DNA of 64,000 bases from JAVBKX01 sp031553835 (lineage in GTDB: Bacteria; Bacteroidota; Bacteroidia; Bacteroidales; Azobacteroidaceae). The stretch lies in contig JAVBKX010000016.1 in assembly GCA_031553835.1 (NCBI GenBank), forward strand, positions 186,001 through 250,000, read 5' to 3'. Shown piece by piece: positions 1-8,637 of this stretch. How positions within the stretch are numbered: the first letter of the stretch is position 1; every line of letters starts with the position of its first letter. The notes under the pieces were generated by a model, which saw nothing but the letters and a program-made list of their open reading frames with translations, ran no database searches and was not told where the DNA came from. The translations under genes were made by a program, and so were the position numbers.

Positions 1-1063
1 TCGACTTTTGCCATGCGTAAGCAGTTTGATTCAGACTTCCTACGACATGCAGGCGGCCGCTTTCTATGGTAGCATTATTGAAAGAAGAACCGGCCGGATC
101 AGAGAAATCTTCTTCAAATAAAGTGATGGTTTGATTGTTTATTTCTGTAGTAATTAGCACATTGTCGAAATAGGCTTTTTCCTCTTTTTGAGGGACTTTT
201 TCTCCTTTATCTTCCCGGAATCCGATTTTTCCGTATCCAAAGTCGCCTCCGAGCGGATTTTCCCGACTATCTACCAGGATATTGTTGATGTAGGTTTTGG
301 CTATATTACCCTCAATATCAATCTGCAAATGATAAACGGTATTGCTTTGTAAGTTGATCTTGTTTGTAATATCCACATCTGCATGGCATGCCGCATTCCC
401 ATTTTTCCAGGAATGAGGGCGAAGGTAGGTTTTTCCCTCCATTTTTTCAAGATTAATTTGCCACATGAAAAAATTGCCGGCATCTTTGGCGGCGAAAATC
501 GGTCCTGCAACCAATTGTTCTATCTCAAAATCCATTGTGATAGAATATTTTGTAATGGTTGCCGGGTCAATATTTTCGTCCGGATTAGTTTGTCCTATAG
601 ACTTGGTGGTCGCTTTCAACCATTGGGCGTCGTTCCATCCCGAATTCATAAGTCCGGTTTCGAAAAAAGCTAATTCTTCGGATGTGATTTGTTGATCTTT
701 CTGATTCCAACTCTTGACTTTCCAATAATAACGGGTAGAGGCTTCTAACGGGGCGCCTTCATATAAGATATGAACAGATTTGCCGGAATTTACCCGGCCT
801 GAATTCCAAACGACATCCTCTCCGGCTTGGTCTTTTGCTACGGTAATTTCGTATGCGGTTTGCAAGACGCCTCGTTCGTCGGATTCTATTTGCCAGCTAA
901 ACCGGGGTTTTTCTGCGTCTATTCCTACCGGATTTCGCAGGTATTCAACTCTCAGATTGTTGACGATGGTGGCGGCGTGGAGAATATTTCCGCTTAATCC
1001 TGCCATTAACAAAAACAGGCTAAAATAAACTCTTCCTGCTGTTCCTAAATAGTTTTTCTTCAT
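1..1063 (-). CDS. alpha-L-rhamnosidase-like secreted protein, N-terminal part (partial)
   Basis: The minus-strand frame is open from an ATG at 1063 to the left edge, so about 354 residues are visible and the catalytic part lies outside. Residues 1-30 form a signal peptide (LFLLMAGLSG core, HA-A cleavage region). Residues 32-130 carry the beta-sandwich start typical of Bacteroidota GH78 proteins (NNLRVEYLRNPVGID, then PRFSWQI). The second domain begins at about residue 143 (WNDAQWLK) and is interrupted at about residues 165-345 by a concanavalin-like or LamG-like sandwich. Such enzymes release L-rhamnose from plant polysaccharides outside the cytoplasm. The family call rests on the N-terminal signature only, because the catalytic domain is not in the window. 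Confidence 0.75.
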   Translation of the reverse strand, partial: MKKNYLGTAGRVYFSLFLLMAGLSGNILHAATIVNNLRVEYLRNPVGIDAEKPRFSWQIESDERGVLQTAYEITVAKDQAGEDVVWNSGRVNSGKSVHILYEGAPLEASTRYYWKVKSWNQKDQQITSEELAFFETGLMNSGWNDAQWLKATTKSIGQTNPDENIDPATITKYSITMDFEIEQLVAGPIFAAKDAGNFFMWQINLEKMEGKTYLRPHSWKNGNAACHADVDITNKINLQSNTVYHLQIDIEGNIAKTYINNILVDSRENPLGGDFGYGKIGFREDKGEKVPQKEEKAYFDNVLITTEINNQTITLFEEDFSDPAGSSFNNATIESGRLHVVGSLNQTAYAWQKS

Positions 1064-1138
1064 GGTCTTATATTATTGATTTTTGTTAATAAAGAAATTT
1101 TCCAAACAATAAAATATTGGAGGAAATGCATTTTTTGA

Positions 1139-1146
1139 CAAAGATA
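1139..1146 (-). promoter_or_regulatory. -7 box of the rhamnosidase-like gene
   Basis: The minus strand reads TATCTTTG, a perfect TAnnTTTG element, about 75 nt upstream of the ATG at 1063. I do not see a good TTTG at the -33 position, so the call rests on the -7 box and the location. Confidence 0.5.
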
Positions 1147-1208
1147 AATATTAAAATGGCAGGTTAACTGATGATAATGACCAAAAAACTTTGAAAAATG
1201 ATAATGTA

Positions 1209-2525
1209 TTAACTTTGAAACAAATTATCATTTAAAGCCTGTAAAGCTTTTTGTTTATCCGCTGTTTTTACTAAAAAGGAAATATTGTAATTGCTGCCTC
1301 CGTAAGAAATCATTCTGACCGGAATGTCTTTCAATGCCTGCACTGCACGCGCTTCAAAACCGATATTATTCCAATCCAAATCGCCAACGACACAGATTAT
1401 CGTCATATTTTCATCGACAGTTACGGTGCCGTATTTTTTCAAATCATCAATGATTTCAGATAAATGTTTGGCTTTATCGATGGTGATGGAAACGCCGACT
1501 TCAGAGGTTGCAACCATATCGATGGCTGTCTGGTAATTTTCGAAAATTTCAAATACTTTACGTAAAAATCCATGCGCCAGCAACATGCGACCTGATTTGA
1601 CTTTAATGGCTATAATGCCATCTTTTGCTGCCACCGATTTGATTTTTTTACATTCGAGATGGTTGGAAATCAACGTTCCCGGAGCTTCCGGATTCATTGT
1701 ATTGAGTAAATGCACCGGAATATTGTTCAATTTAGCCGGAAGAATGCATGTCGGGTGTAAAATTTTAGCTCCGAAATAGGCCAGTTCTGCTGCTTCTTCA
1801 AATTGTAAATGGCGTACAGGCGCTGTCCCTTGCACAAGTCGCGGATCGCCGTTTTGCATACCATCAATATCTGTCCAGATTTGTATTTCCTCTGCTCCGA
1901 TGGCAGCGCCGATCAAAGACGCGCTATAGTCGCTGCCGCCGCGCAACAGGTTGTCGATTTCTCCGTATGCATTGCGACAAATATATCCTTGCGTCACATA
2001 AATAGTAGCTCCGGAGTATTGAGACATTTGCAGGTGTAATTTTTCCTTGATGTATATCGGGTCGGGATCGGCATTTTTATCTGTGCGCATAAATTCAAGG
2101 GCGGGAATCAGTACAACCGATTTGCCCTGTTCTTCCAAATAGAGGCTAAACATACTGGAAGAAAGCAATTCTCCTTGCGCTAAAATTACTTTTTCTTCGA
2201 AAAGCGTAAACAAGTCTTTGGTGTATGAACGAATGTAGCTGAAATGGTGGTCTAATATTTCAATAGCTTTTTGTTTGTAATCATTCGTTTCATACAGTTC
2301 ATGGACATGTTGGAGATATTTTTGTTCTAATTGATTGATAATCTCATTGGCTCCGTCCGGGTTTTTTTTGTAGAGATATTCGGATATTTCTTCCAGTGTA
2401 TTTGTTGTCCCGGACATAGCAGAAACAACTACAATTTTCTTCTCTCCGTTGCTAACCAAAGCGGCAACTTGTTTCATACGAGCTGCCGAACCGATGGAAG
2501 TGCCTCCAAATTTCAATACTTTCAT
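1209..2525 (-). CDS. lysC: aspartokinase, monofunctional
   Basis: Phosphorylates L-aspartate, the entry step to lysine, threonine and methionine, and in bacteria also to diaminopimelate for peptidoglycan. The 438-residue protein opens with the signature KFGGTS (residues 5-10), continues as an amino-acid kinase domain to about residue 280, and ends in two ACT-type regulatory modules, which suggests end-product feedback. There is no homoserine dehydrogenase fusion. ATG start at 2525. It is the last gene of the minus-strand his-ftsE cluster, 24 nt after ftsE. No lysine riboswitch is visible. The LysC-type name is chosen over ThrA because the enzyme is monofunctional; which amino acid inhibits it cannot be read from the sequence. 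Confidence 0.93.
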   Translation of the reverse strand: MKVLKFGGTSIGSAARMKQVAALVSNGEKKIVVVSAMSGTTNTLEEISEYLYKKNPDGANEIINQLEQKYLQHVHELYETNDYKQKAIEILDHHFSYIRSYTKDLFTLFEEKVILAQGELLSSSMFSLYLEEQGKSVVLIPALEFMRTDKNADPDPIYIKEKLHLQMSQYSGATIYVTQGYICRNAYGEIDNLLRGGSDYSASLIGAAIGAEEIQIWTDIDGMQNGDPRLVQGTAPVRHLQFEEAAELAYFGAKILHPTCILPAKLNNIPVHLLNTMNPEAPGTLISNHLECKKIKSVAAKDGIIAIKVKSGRMLLAHGFLRKVFEIFENYQTAIDMVATSEVGVSITIDKAKHLSEIIDDLKKYGTVTVDENMTIICVVGDLDWNNIGFEARAVQALKDIPVRMISYGGSNYNISFLVKTADKQKALQALNDNLFQS

Positions 2526-2549
2526 TGCTAATGTTTATTAGGATATAAA

Positions 2550-3221
2550 TTACAATTCAAAATCTTCAAAACTGCCGTTTTCGCATTTTTTGACTCGGGC
2601 AGGGAAATTTTGCACCACTTGATAATTGTGTGTGGTCATGATCACTGCAGTCCCGGTTTCTTTAATCTTATGCAATAACTGAACGATCTGGTTGCCAGTG
2701 TCAGGATCTAAGTTTCCCGTAGGTTCATCTGCCAAAATCAGTTTCGGCGAATTCAATAATGCTCTGGCAATAACAATCCGTTGCTGTTCTCCGCCTGAAA
2801 GTTCATGCGGCATTTTGTAACCTTTATTCAACATACCGACTTCGATCAATACTTCTTCGATACGGTCGTTGATTTGATGTTTTTCTTTCCATCCGGTAGA
2901 TTTCAGTACAAATTCCAGATTTTTGTAAACGGATCGGTCGGTAAGCAATTGAAAATCCTGAAAAACAATGCCTAATTTTCTTCTTAAAAAAGGAATTTCT
3001 TTTCGTTTTATCCTTTTTAAATCGTAATCCAAAATATATCCTTTGCCGTGAATAATCGGCATTTCACAATACAACGTCTTCAGAATGCTACTTTTACCGG
3101 AACCGACTTTCCCGATAATGTAAAGGAATTCACCTTTATCTAATTCGAAGTTGACATCTTGCAGTACGATATTTTCTTCTCTGCAGATTTCGACGTGCTC
3201 GTATTTAATCAATTTATCCAT
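2550..3221 (-). CDS. ftsE: FtsE-like cell-division ABC ATPase
   Basis: ATP-binding subunit of the FtsEX complex, which couples cytokinesis to peptidoglycan hydrolase activation at the inner membrane. The 223 residues show Walker A GKVGSGKSS (37-45), the signature LSGGEQ (141-146) and Walker B LILADEPTG (161-169). The Walker A has Val where FtsE/LolD proteins usually have Ser, a conservative oddity. No ftsX lies nearby; in many Bacteroidota the two genes are apart. LolD-like lipoprotein exporters are close relatives, so the exact subfamily is slightly uncertain. It sits between hisIE and lysC in the same direction. Confidence 0.85.
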   Translation of the reverse strand: MDKLIKYEHVEICREENIVLQDVNFELDKGEFLYIIGKVGSGKSSILKTLYCEMPIIHGKGYILDYDLKRIKRKEIPFLRRKLGIVFQDFQLLTDRSVYKNLEFVLKSTGWKEKHQINDRIEEVLIEVGMLNKGYKMPHELSGGEQQRIVIARALLNSPKLILADEPTGNLDPDTGNQIVQLLHKIKETGTAVIMTTHNYQVVQNFPARVKKCENGSFEDFEL

Positions 3222-3232
3222 AACAAATTGTG

Positions 3233-3290
3233 AATTACGAATTTATATTTACAAATTACGAATACTGTTGTTGAACTTCATTTCGCAATT
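3233..3290. repeat. degenerate tandem/inverted repeat between hisIE and ftsE
   Basis: The word AATTACGAAT occurs at 3233-3242 and again at 3254-3263. TTCGCAATT at 3282-3290 is an inverted copy with one mismatch. The element starts 13 nt after the hisIE stop on the minus strand. It matches the architecture of the other intergenic hairpins in this window. Confidence 0.5.
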
Positions 3291-3302
3291 CGCAGCCATC
3301 CT

Positions 3303-3896
3303 TTATTTATGCCGTTTTTTTAATTCTACCGCAAGATCTTCAATTCGATATCCTTTATAAGTAAGCAGTACTAATAAATGATAAATTAAGTCAGATGCTT
3401 CATATAACAAGCGTTCGTCATTGCCGGTCATGGCTTCGATGACGGTTTCCACCGCTTCTTCTCCTACTTTTTGTGCAATCCGGCCAATGCCGCGATTGAA
3501 GAGCGAAGTCGTATAGGAACCTTCGGGCATTTCCTGCCGACGTTGTTCTATTATATTTTGTAACGTTTTTAGAAACAGAATGTTTTCTTCGTTTTTTTCA
3601 TTAAAACAAGTGTCGCTGCCTGTGTGACATACCGGACCGACAGGATTGGCTTTGATCAGCAACGTGTCATTGTCGCAATCATTATAAATGGAGACGACAT
3701 TCAGAAAATTGCCACTTTCTTCTCCTTTGGTCCACAAGCGTTGTTTGCTTCTGCTATAGAAAGTCACTTTGCCTGTTTCCTGGGTTTTTGTTAGTGCTTC
3801 GGCATTCATAAAACCGAGCATTAATACTTTGTTTGTTTCTTCGTCCTGAATGATGGCGGGAATCAAACCGCCTGATTTTTCAAAATTGAGAGTCAT
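3303..3896 (-). CDS. hisIE: bifunctional phosphoribosyl-AMP cyclohydrolase / phosphoribosyl-ATP diphosphatase
   Basis: Carries out the second and third steps of histidine biosynthesis in the cytosol. In the 197-residue protein the HisI part covers about residues 1-105, with metal-binding residues in CDNDT and HTGSDTCF. The HisE part covers about 110-197, with the helical EEAVETVIEA region. The ATG at 3896 lies 23 nt downstream of hisF, so translation is probably operon-linked. The length and the HisI-HisE order fit the fused form common in Bacteroidota. Confidence 0.95.
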   Translation of the reverse strand: MTLNFEKSGGLIPAIIQDEETNKVLMLGFMNAEALTKTQETGKVTFYSRSKQRLWTKGEESGNFLNVVSIYNDCDNDTLLIKANPVGPVCHTGSDTCFNEKNEENILFLKTLQNIIEQRRQEMPEGSYTTSLFNRGIGRIAQKVGEEAVETVIEAMTGNDERLLYEASDLIYHLLVLLTYKGYRIEDLAVELKKRHK

Positions 3897-3919
3897 ATTG
3901 AGTTATTACAATTCGTCAT

Positions 3920-4672
3920 TTATCTTACTGTTATTCCTTCTGTCTTTAAATATTGTTTCAAATCTTTGATCCCGATTTCGCCAAAATGAAACACGCTGGC
4001 TGCTAAAGCTGCATCTGCTTTTCCTAAGGTAAAAGCGTCTTTAAAGTGTGCCATGTTGCCGGCTCCACCGGAAGCTATTATAGGAATACTCAATGTGGAG
4101 GCCAAAGTAGCTAAAGCCTCGTTGGGATAACCGGCTTTTACTCCATCATGAGTCATACTGGTGAAGAGGATTTCGCCCGCACCCCGGTTTTCGGCTTCTT
4201 TTGCCCAGGAAAATAATTCCTTGTCGGCGGGGACTCGTCCGCCATTCAGATAACAAATCCAACGGTCGTTTTCCAAATTGGCATCAATGGCAACTACGCA
4301 AACCTGGCTTCCAAAATGAGATGCAATTTGGGAAATTAATTCGGGATTGCGTATGGCTGACGAATTGATGGAAACTTTGTCCGCTCCGGCATTCAGTAAA
4401 CGCTCCACATCTGCAAGTTCATAAATGCCTCCTCCTACAGTAAAAGGGATATCGATATTTGCGGCAACTCGTTTTACCAGTTCTACAAATGTTTTACGTC
4501 CTTCATGAGAGGCTGTAATATCAAGGTAAACCAATTCATCGGCTCCTTCTTCGCTGTATCGGGCTCCTAATTCTACCGGATCACCTGCATCCCGGAAGTT
4601 GACAAAATTAATGCCTTTGACAGTTGTTCCGTCTTTTATATCCAAACAAGGGATGATTCTTTTTGCTAACAC
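3920..4672 (-). CDS. hisF: imidazole glycerol phosphate synthase cyclase subunit HisF
   Basis: A 250-residue TIM barrel that, with the HisH glutaminase, makes imidazole glycerol phosphate and AICAR. The catalytic Asp lies in CLDIKDG (Asp11), and the second barrel Asp in VVAIDAN at about residue 130. The start codon is GTG at 4672, giving the family-typical MLAKRIIPCLD. It lies 90 nt after hisA, and the gap contains a hairpin-forming repeat. HisH is encoded three genes upstream in the same cluster. Confidence 0.97.
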   Translation of the reverse strand: MLAKRIIPCLDIKDGTTVKGINFVNFRDAGDPVELGARYSEEGADELVYLDITASHEGRKTFVELVKRVAANIDIPFTVGGGIYELADVERLLNAGADKVSINSSAIRNPELISQIASHFGSQVCVVAIDANLENDRWICYLNGGRVPADKELFSWAKEAENRGAGEILFTSMTHDGVKAGYPNEALATLASTLSIPIIASGGAGNMAHFKDAFTLGKADAALAASVFHFGEIGIKDLKQYLKTEGITVR

Positions 4673-4706
4673 TATATTTTTTAATTAAAATGAAAAAAAA
4701 TAAATA

Positions 4707-4750
4707 ATGAAAAAATGAAAATAATTTATTTCATTCGTTCATTTTTTCAT
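4707..4750. repeat. 13-bp perfect inverted repeat between hisA and hisF
   Basis: ATGAAAAAATGAA (4707-4719) faces TTCATTTTTTCAT (4738-4750) across an 18-nt loop, 13 bases after the hisA stop codon. The flank at 4690-4706 holds further ATGAAAA-like words. It may attenuate or separate hisA and hisF messages, but the very AT-rich stem makes it a weak terminator. Confidence 0.65.
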
Positions 4751-4762
4751 CACTTTCAGTAT

Positions 4763-5482
4763 TTATAGGAATTTCAATAAATCTTTTAACTCAATTTTGC
4801 CTTCATAAATGGCTTTCCCGATAATTACTCCGGGAATACCGTTTTTATGCAACAATTCTACATCTTTTAAAGAACTCACTCCTCCACTGGCAATCAATTC
4901 TACTCCGGGATCAGTTTTCAAAATTTCGTTGTACAGTTCGATGGCAGTACCACCCAACATTCCATCTTTGTTGATGTCGGTGCAGATAACTTTATGAATT
5001 CCTTTAGTCCTCCATTTTTCTATAAAGGGGATGATCTCTTCTGCGGTATCTTCTGTCCAGCCGGTCACTGCAATTTTTTTATCGCGGCAATCGGCGCCTA
5101 AAATGATACAATCAGCACCAAATTTTTGGATCCAACTTTCAAATATTTCAGGATTTTTGATAGCAATACTGCCTCCGGTAATCATTTTTGCTCCACTTTC
5201 AAAAGCAATTGCAATATCGCTTTCGGATTTGATGCCTCCTCCGAAATCGATGATCAGGGAAGTCCGGTTAGCGATATATTCCAATGTCCTGTAGTTGATG
5301 ATACGATGCGCCTTAGCTCCATCCAAATCGACCAGGTGCAGACGACGAATGCCATGATCTTCAAACATCCTGGCTACTTCCAAAGGGTTTTCGTTGTAAA
5401 TTTTTTTACTATCGTAATCACCTTTGGAAAGTCTGACGCATTTCCCGTCTATAATATCGATGGCCGGAATTATTTCAATCAT
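4763..5482 (-). CDS. hisA: ProFAR isomerase HisA
   Basis: Isomerises ProFAR to PRFAR in histidine biosynthesis. It is a 239-residue TIM barrel. The start is the ATG at 5482, giving MIEIIPAIDIIDG, the family N-terminus with catalytic Asp9; the second Asp is in VICTDINKDGML. The frame stays open upstream to 5623, but that extension overlaps the preceding gene and does not resemble HisA. Only 5 nt separate it from the DUF4870 gene upstream, which indicates one transcript. Confidence 0.96.
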   Translation of the reverse strand: MIEIIPAIDIIDGKCVRLSKGDYDSKKIYNENPLEVARMFEDHGIRRLHLVDLDGAKAHRIINYRTLEYIANRTSLIIDFGGGIKSESDIAIAFESGAKMITGGSIAIKNPEIFESWIQKFGADCIILGADCRDKKIAVTGWTEDTAEEIIPFIEKWRTKGIHKVICTDINKDGMLGGTAIELYNEILKTDPGVELIASGGVSSLKDVELLHKNGIPGVIIGKAIYEGKIELKDLLKFL

Positions 5483-5487
5483 ATTAT

Positions 5488-5964
5488 TTATTTCAAGAAA
5501 GGAATAGCCATTGGATAGTCCCAGCACTCTCCATCTCTTGCTTTTAATGCAGCTATTATAATAAATACAAACCAGGCAATACCTAAACAAATAAGCATAG
5601 GAATACCAATGAGCACTAAACACAAAATACCGGCAACAATAGAATAAAGGAACATACTGATCATAAAGTTTACAATATTTTTTCCATGCCTGTTCACTGT
5701 AGGATTTCCGTTTTCTCCGCTATTGATCATCCACATGACGATAGGCAGCATAAATCCTAAACCCGGCACAAGAAATCCTGCAAACTGGGAAAAATGCATA
5801 ACCATAATATAGGTATCCTGATCCATTCCCCATAGATTGTCCCTCTTCTGATTTGAATAATTCGGATCATTCAGAATTTTTTCTTTTTCCCTTTGAAATT
5901 CTGCGTCGGTAATGGTACCATTTGCTCTTAGTTCTTCCAATTTTTTTAGATCGTCGTACTTCAT
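5488..5964 (-). CDS. SHOCT-DUF4870 small membrane protein
   Basis: 158 residues. Residues 1-35 (MKYDDLKKLEELRANGTITD) form a SHOCT-like helical hairpin, a short motif often found at protein ends. Residues 50-158 form a DUF4870-type membrane domain with three to four hydrophobic segments and the conserved NRHGKNIVNF motif. The family function is unknown. It lies 15 nt after hisH and 5 nt before hisA, so it is translated from the his transcript without an obvious histidine role. Start ATG at 5964. Confidence 0.8.
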   Translation of the reverse strand: MKYDDLKKLEELRANGTITDAEFQREKEKILNDPNYSNQKRDNLWGMDQDTYIMVMHFSQFAGFLVPGLGFMLPIVMWMINSGENGNPTVNRHGKNIVNFMISMFLYSIVAGILCLVLIGIPMLICLGIAWFVFIIIAALKARDGECWDYPMAIPFLK

Positions 5965-5979
5965 GATGGATGGTAGATA

Positions 5980-6570
5980 TTATAGATTAATAAAGTTTTC
6001 CAATATCTTCGCTCCCACACTGCCGCTTTTTTCCGGATGAAACTGGGTCGCATAAAAGTTATTTTTATGCAACGCAGCACTAAAAGGTAATATGTGATCA
6101 GCTTGTGCAATCGTTGACTCGCACAAAGGTACATAATAACTGTGGACAAAATACACAAATTGGCTTTCCATTTCTTGTGGAAATAATTTACTTTTCACCC
6201 GGTTGATTGTATTCCAACCTACATGGGGCACTTTATCTTCCTGTTTTTGGGGAATAAACCGCTTCACATCGACCTCGAAGAGGTTTAGGCAATCTACCAT
6301 TCCTTCTTCCGAGAACCGGCACATCAGTTGCATTCCCAGGCAAATTCCCAATACCGGTTGTTTCAAATCCTGAATCAAACGGTCCAATCCGGAAGATTTC
6401 AGATGATCTATAGTCGTCTTCGCTTCCCCTACCCCGGGAAAAATCACTTTGTCGGCCTTTTGTAATATTTCTTTATCGGCTGTGACAAGAGGAGTTACTC
6501 CCAGACGCCTCAAAGCATAATCGACCGAATAGATGTTTCCCGCATTGTGTTTTATGATTACAACATTCAT
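5980..6570 (-). CDS. hisH: imidazole glycerol phosphate synthase glutaminase subunit HisH
   Basis: Class I glutamine amidotransferase that feeds ammonia to HisF. The 196 residues contain the complete triad: nucleophile Cys77 in GICLGMQL, then His178 and Glu180 in FHPEKSG. ATG at 6570. It is the first gene of the minus-strand his-ftsE-lysC cluster. No good TAnnTTTG box is visible between it and rny, so it may be read from the rny transcript or from a weak promoter. The early his genes are not in this window. Confidence 0.96.
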   Translation of the reverse strand: MNVVIIKHNAGNIYSVDYALRRLGVTPLVTADKEILQKADKVIFPGVGEAKTTIDHLKSSGLDRLIQDLKQPVLGICLGMQLMCRFSEEGMVDCLNLFEVDVKRFIPQKQEDKVPHVGWNTINRVKSKLFPQEMESQFVYFVHSYYVPLCESTIAQADHILPFSAALHKNNFYATQFHPEKSGSVGAKILENFINL

Positions 6571-6600
6571 ATTAATGAAAGGGAATGAAAAGAATAAAAT

Positions 6601-6676
6601 GAATGAAAAAATGAAAAAAATGAAAGAATGAAGTTTTTTTCAATAATTTTCTTCATTCTTTCCGTTTTCTTCATTT
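6601..6676. repeat. GAATGAAAA-type repeat with 12-bp inverted repeat between rny and hisH
   Basis: Words of the GAATGAAAA type recur across 6575-6633. GAAAGAATGAAG (6622-6633) is perfectly inverted at 6651-6662 across a 17-nt T-rich loop. The same AATGAAAA vocabulary appears in the hisA-hisF gap. It lies about 25 nt after the rny stop. Confidence 0.6.
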
Positions 6677-6686
6677 CAGATTTGTC

Positions 6687-8228
6687 TTATTTTGCAAATG
6701 CGACAGAACGAGTTTCCCTGATAACCGTAATTTTTACTTGTCCGGGATAAGTCATTTCGTCCTGGATTTTTTTCGCAATTTCGTTCGACAGATTTTCTGT
6801 TTGTATATCGTCGATTTTATCTGCTCCAACAATGACGCGTAATTCACGTCCCGCTTGAATTGCATACGTTTTTACAACACCCGGATAAGATAATGCCAAT
6901 TGTTCCAAATCGTTCAACCGTTTTATGTACGCTTCAACAATTTCCCTGCGAGCTCCCGGCCGAGCGCCGGAAATAGCATCGCAAACCTGTACGATAGGAG
7001 CTAAAAGGCTGGTCATTTCCACTTCATCGTGGTGCGCTCCGATAGCGTTGCAAATATCCGGTTTTTCTTTGAATTTTTCTGCTAATTTCATACCAAGGAT
7101 GGCATGTGGCAATTCCGGTTCGTCATCTGGAACTTTTCCTATATCGTGCAATAATCCGGCTCTTTTGGCTTTTTTGGGATTTAATCCTAATTCAGCGGCC
7201 ATGATGGCGCATAGATTGGCTGTTTCGCGGGAGTGTTGCAGCAAGTTTTGTCCATAGGAAGAACGGTATTTCATTCTTCCGATCATCCGGATCAGTTCGG
7301 GATGCAGTCCATGTACACCCAAGTCAATAGCAGTTCGTTTCCCGGTTTCGATAATTTCTTCCTCTACTTGTTTACGTACTTTGTGTACGATTTCTTCAAT
7401 CCGGGCAGGGTGAATACGTCCGTCCTGAACCAACTGGTGTAATGCCAAACGTGCAACTTCGCGCCGTACAGGATCAAAACCCGAAAGGACAATCGCTTCA
7501 GGAGTGTCATCTACAATGATTTCTATGCCGGTAGCCGCTTCTAAAGCGCGAATATTGCGTCCTTCGCGACCAATAATCCGTCCTTTAATTTCATCCGAAT
7601 CGATATGAAAAACAGTGATTGCATTTTCAATTGCAGTTTCTGTAGCTACTCGTTGGATGGATTGAACGACGATTTTCTTCGCTTCTTTATTGGCGGTCAT
7701 TTTGGCTTCTTCCATAATTTCGTTGATGTAAGCGGCCGCCTGAGTTTGCGCTTCTGCTTTCAACGATTCGGCTAAGCGTTCTTTGGCTTCTTCGGCTGAT
7801 AAGCCCGAGAGAGCTTCTAATCTTTCAATTTCTTGTTTGTGGATTTTTTCCAATTCGTGTTTTTTCTTATCAACCAGTTCCAATTGAATTTCCAGGTTGT
7901 CCCGAATGGAATCGTGTTCGATTTTCTTCTTCTGTAATTCTTCTTGACGCTGATTGATCGATAGTTCACGTTGCCGTAATTTGGCTTCCTGAGATTGGAT
8001 TTTGGAATTCCGGGCGCTGACTTGTTTTTCGAGATCTGCTTTTAGGCTCAAGAATTTTTCTTTGACCTCCAATAACTTGTTCTTTTTTATAGTTTCAGCT
8101 TCTTTTTCAGCGTCTTCGATTATTTTTTTCGACTGAGATTTGATGAGTGTGCTTTGCAAAACCCAAGCGATTCCGCCGCCTATTGCGAAGGCAACGATAA
8201 GGAGCACTATAGTAATTCCTGTTCCCAT
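6687..8228 (-). CDS. rny: ribonuclease Y
   Basis: Membrane-anchored endoribonuclease that starts mRNA decay. From the ATG at 8228 the protein has 513 residues: an N-terminal membrane helix (TGITIVLLIVAFAIGGG), a long charged coiled coil to about residue 190, a KH domain (GRIIGREGRN) and an HD domain with the motif HDIGK. A longer frame reaches 8288, but it places 20 unrelated residues before the membrane anchor. It follows zapA by 92 nt; the zapB-like, zapA, rny order links division and RNA decay genes. Confidence 0.96.
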   Translation of the reverse strand: MGTGITIVLLIVAFAIGGGIAWVLQSTLIKSQSKKIIEDAEKEAETIKKNKLLEVKEKFLSLKADLEKQVSARNSKIQSQEAKLRQRELSINQRQEELQKKKIEHDSIRDNLEIQLELVDKKKHELEKIHKQEIERLEALSGLSAEEAKERLAESLKAEAQTQAAAYINEIMEEAKMTANKEAKKIVVQSIQRVATETAIENAITVFHIDSDEIKGRIIGREGRNIRALEAATGIEIIVDDTPEAIVLSGFDPVRREVARLALHQLVQDGRIHPARIEEIVHKVRKQVEEEIIETGKRTAIDLGVHGLHPELIRMIGRMKYRSSYGQNLLQHSRETANLCAIMAAELGLNPKKAKRAGLLHDIGKVPDDEPELPHAILGMKLAEKFKEKPDICNAIGAHHDEVEMTSLLAPIVQVCDAISGARPGARREIVEAYIKRLNDLEQLALSYPGVVKTYAIQAGRELRVIVGADKIDDIQTENLSNEIAKKIQDEMTYPGQVKITVIRETRSVAFAK

Positions 8229-8320
8229 ACTAAATGATTTGTTAATATATATAAAAAACACCACCCAACTTTTTTTGTCAAAAGTCAAGTAGTGCAGTCA
8301 ATTCTAAAATCATACAACTA

Positions 8321-8623
8321 TCAATCAAAAGAGTTCAAGTATTGTTCCAGTTCTTGATTTAATTCTTGTAATTTATCAAAAACAGGTGAAACATTTTGAT
8401 CTTCGACTTTCTTTACATCAGCCAATGATAATTGTAATGCTACCATCGCCAGTAAATCTTTTGCGTCTAAATTTTCGGCAAAAGCTTTTTGATATACAGC
8501 CATTTGCTCGTTGATTTGCTCTGCTGCCTTCCGTGCAAAAGCTTCATCAACTTTGGTTCGTGGGCAATGGAGCGGGTATGTTTTACCGGCAATTCGTAAT
8601 TGTATTATAAACTCATCGTTCAT
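8321..8623 (-). CDS. zapA: cell division protein ZapA
   Basis: A small cytoplasmic protein that bundles FtsZ filaments. The 100 residues show the ZapA pattern: a short beta-strand start (FIIQLRIAGKTYPL), the AEQIN helix and a C-terminal coiled coil. ATG at 8623, 14 nt after the ZapB-like gene, so the two are probably co-translated. Next to the coiled-coil partner the assignment is firm. Confidence 0.88.
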   Translation of the reverse strand: MNDEFIIQLRIAGKTYPLHCPRTKVDEAFARKAAEQINEQMAVYQKAFAENLDAKDLLAMVALQLSLADVKKVEDQNVSPVFDKLQELNQELEQYLNSFD

Positions 8624-8637
8624 TGTATTTTTGCTTT

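Noticed and set aside
1064..1208. Riboswitch or leader upstream of the rhamnosidase-like gene or lysC
   Set aside because: No conserved riboswitch core is seen; lysC starts right after ftsE.
5483..5623. Long N-terminus for HisA
   Set aside because: It overlaps the DUF4870 gene end and lacks similarity to the HisA family; MIEIIPAIDIIDG at 5482 is the proper start.
8229..8288. Upstream start for ribonuclease Y
   Set aside because: Adds 20 residues before the membrane anchor, unlike other RNase Y proteins.
8229..8320. 6S RNA or other small RNA between zapA and rny
   Set aside because: The gap has only 92 bases and no extended hairpin; the zapA-ssrS linkage is a proteobacterial feature.
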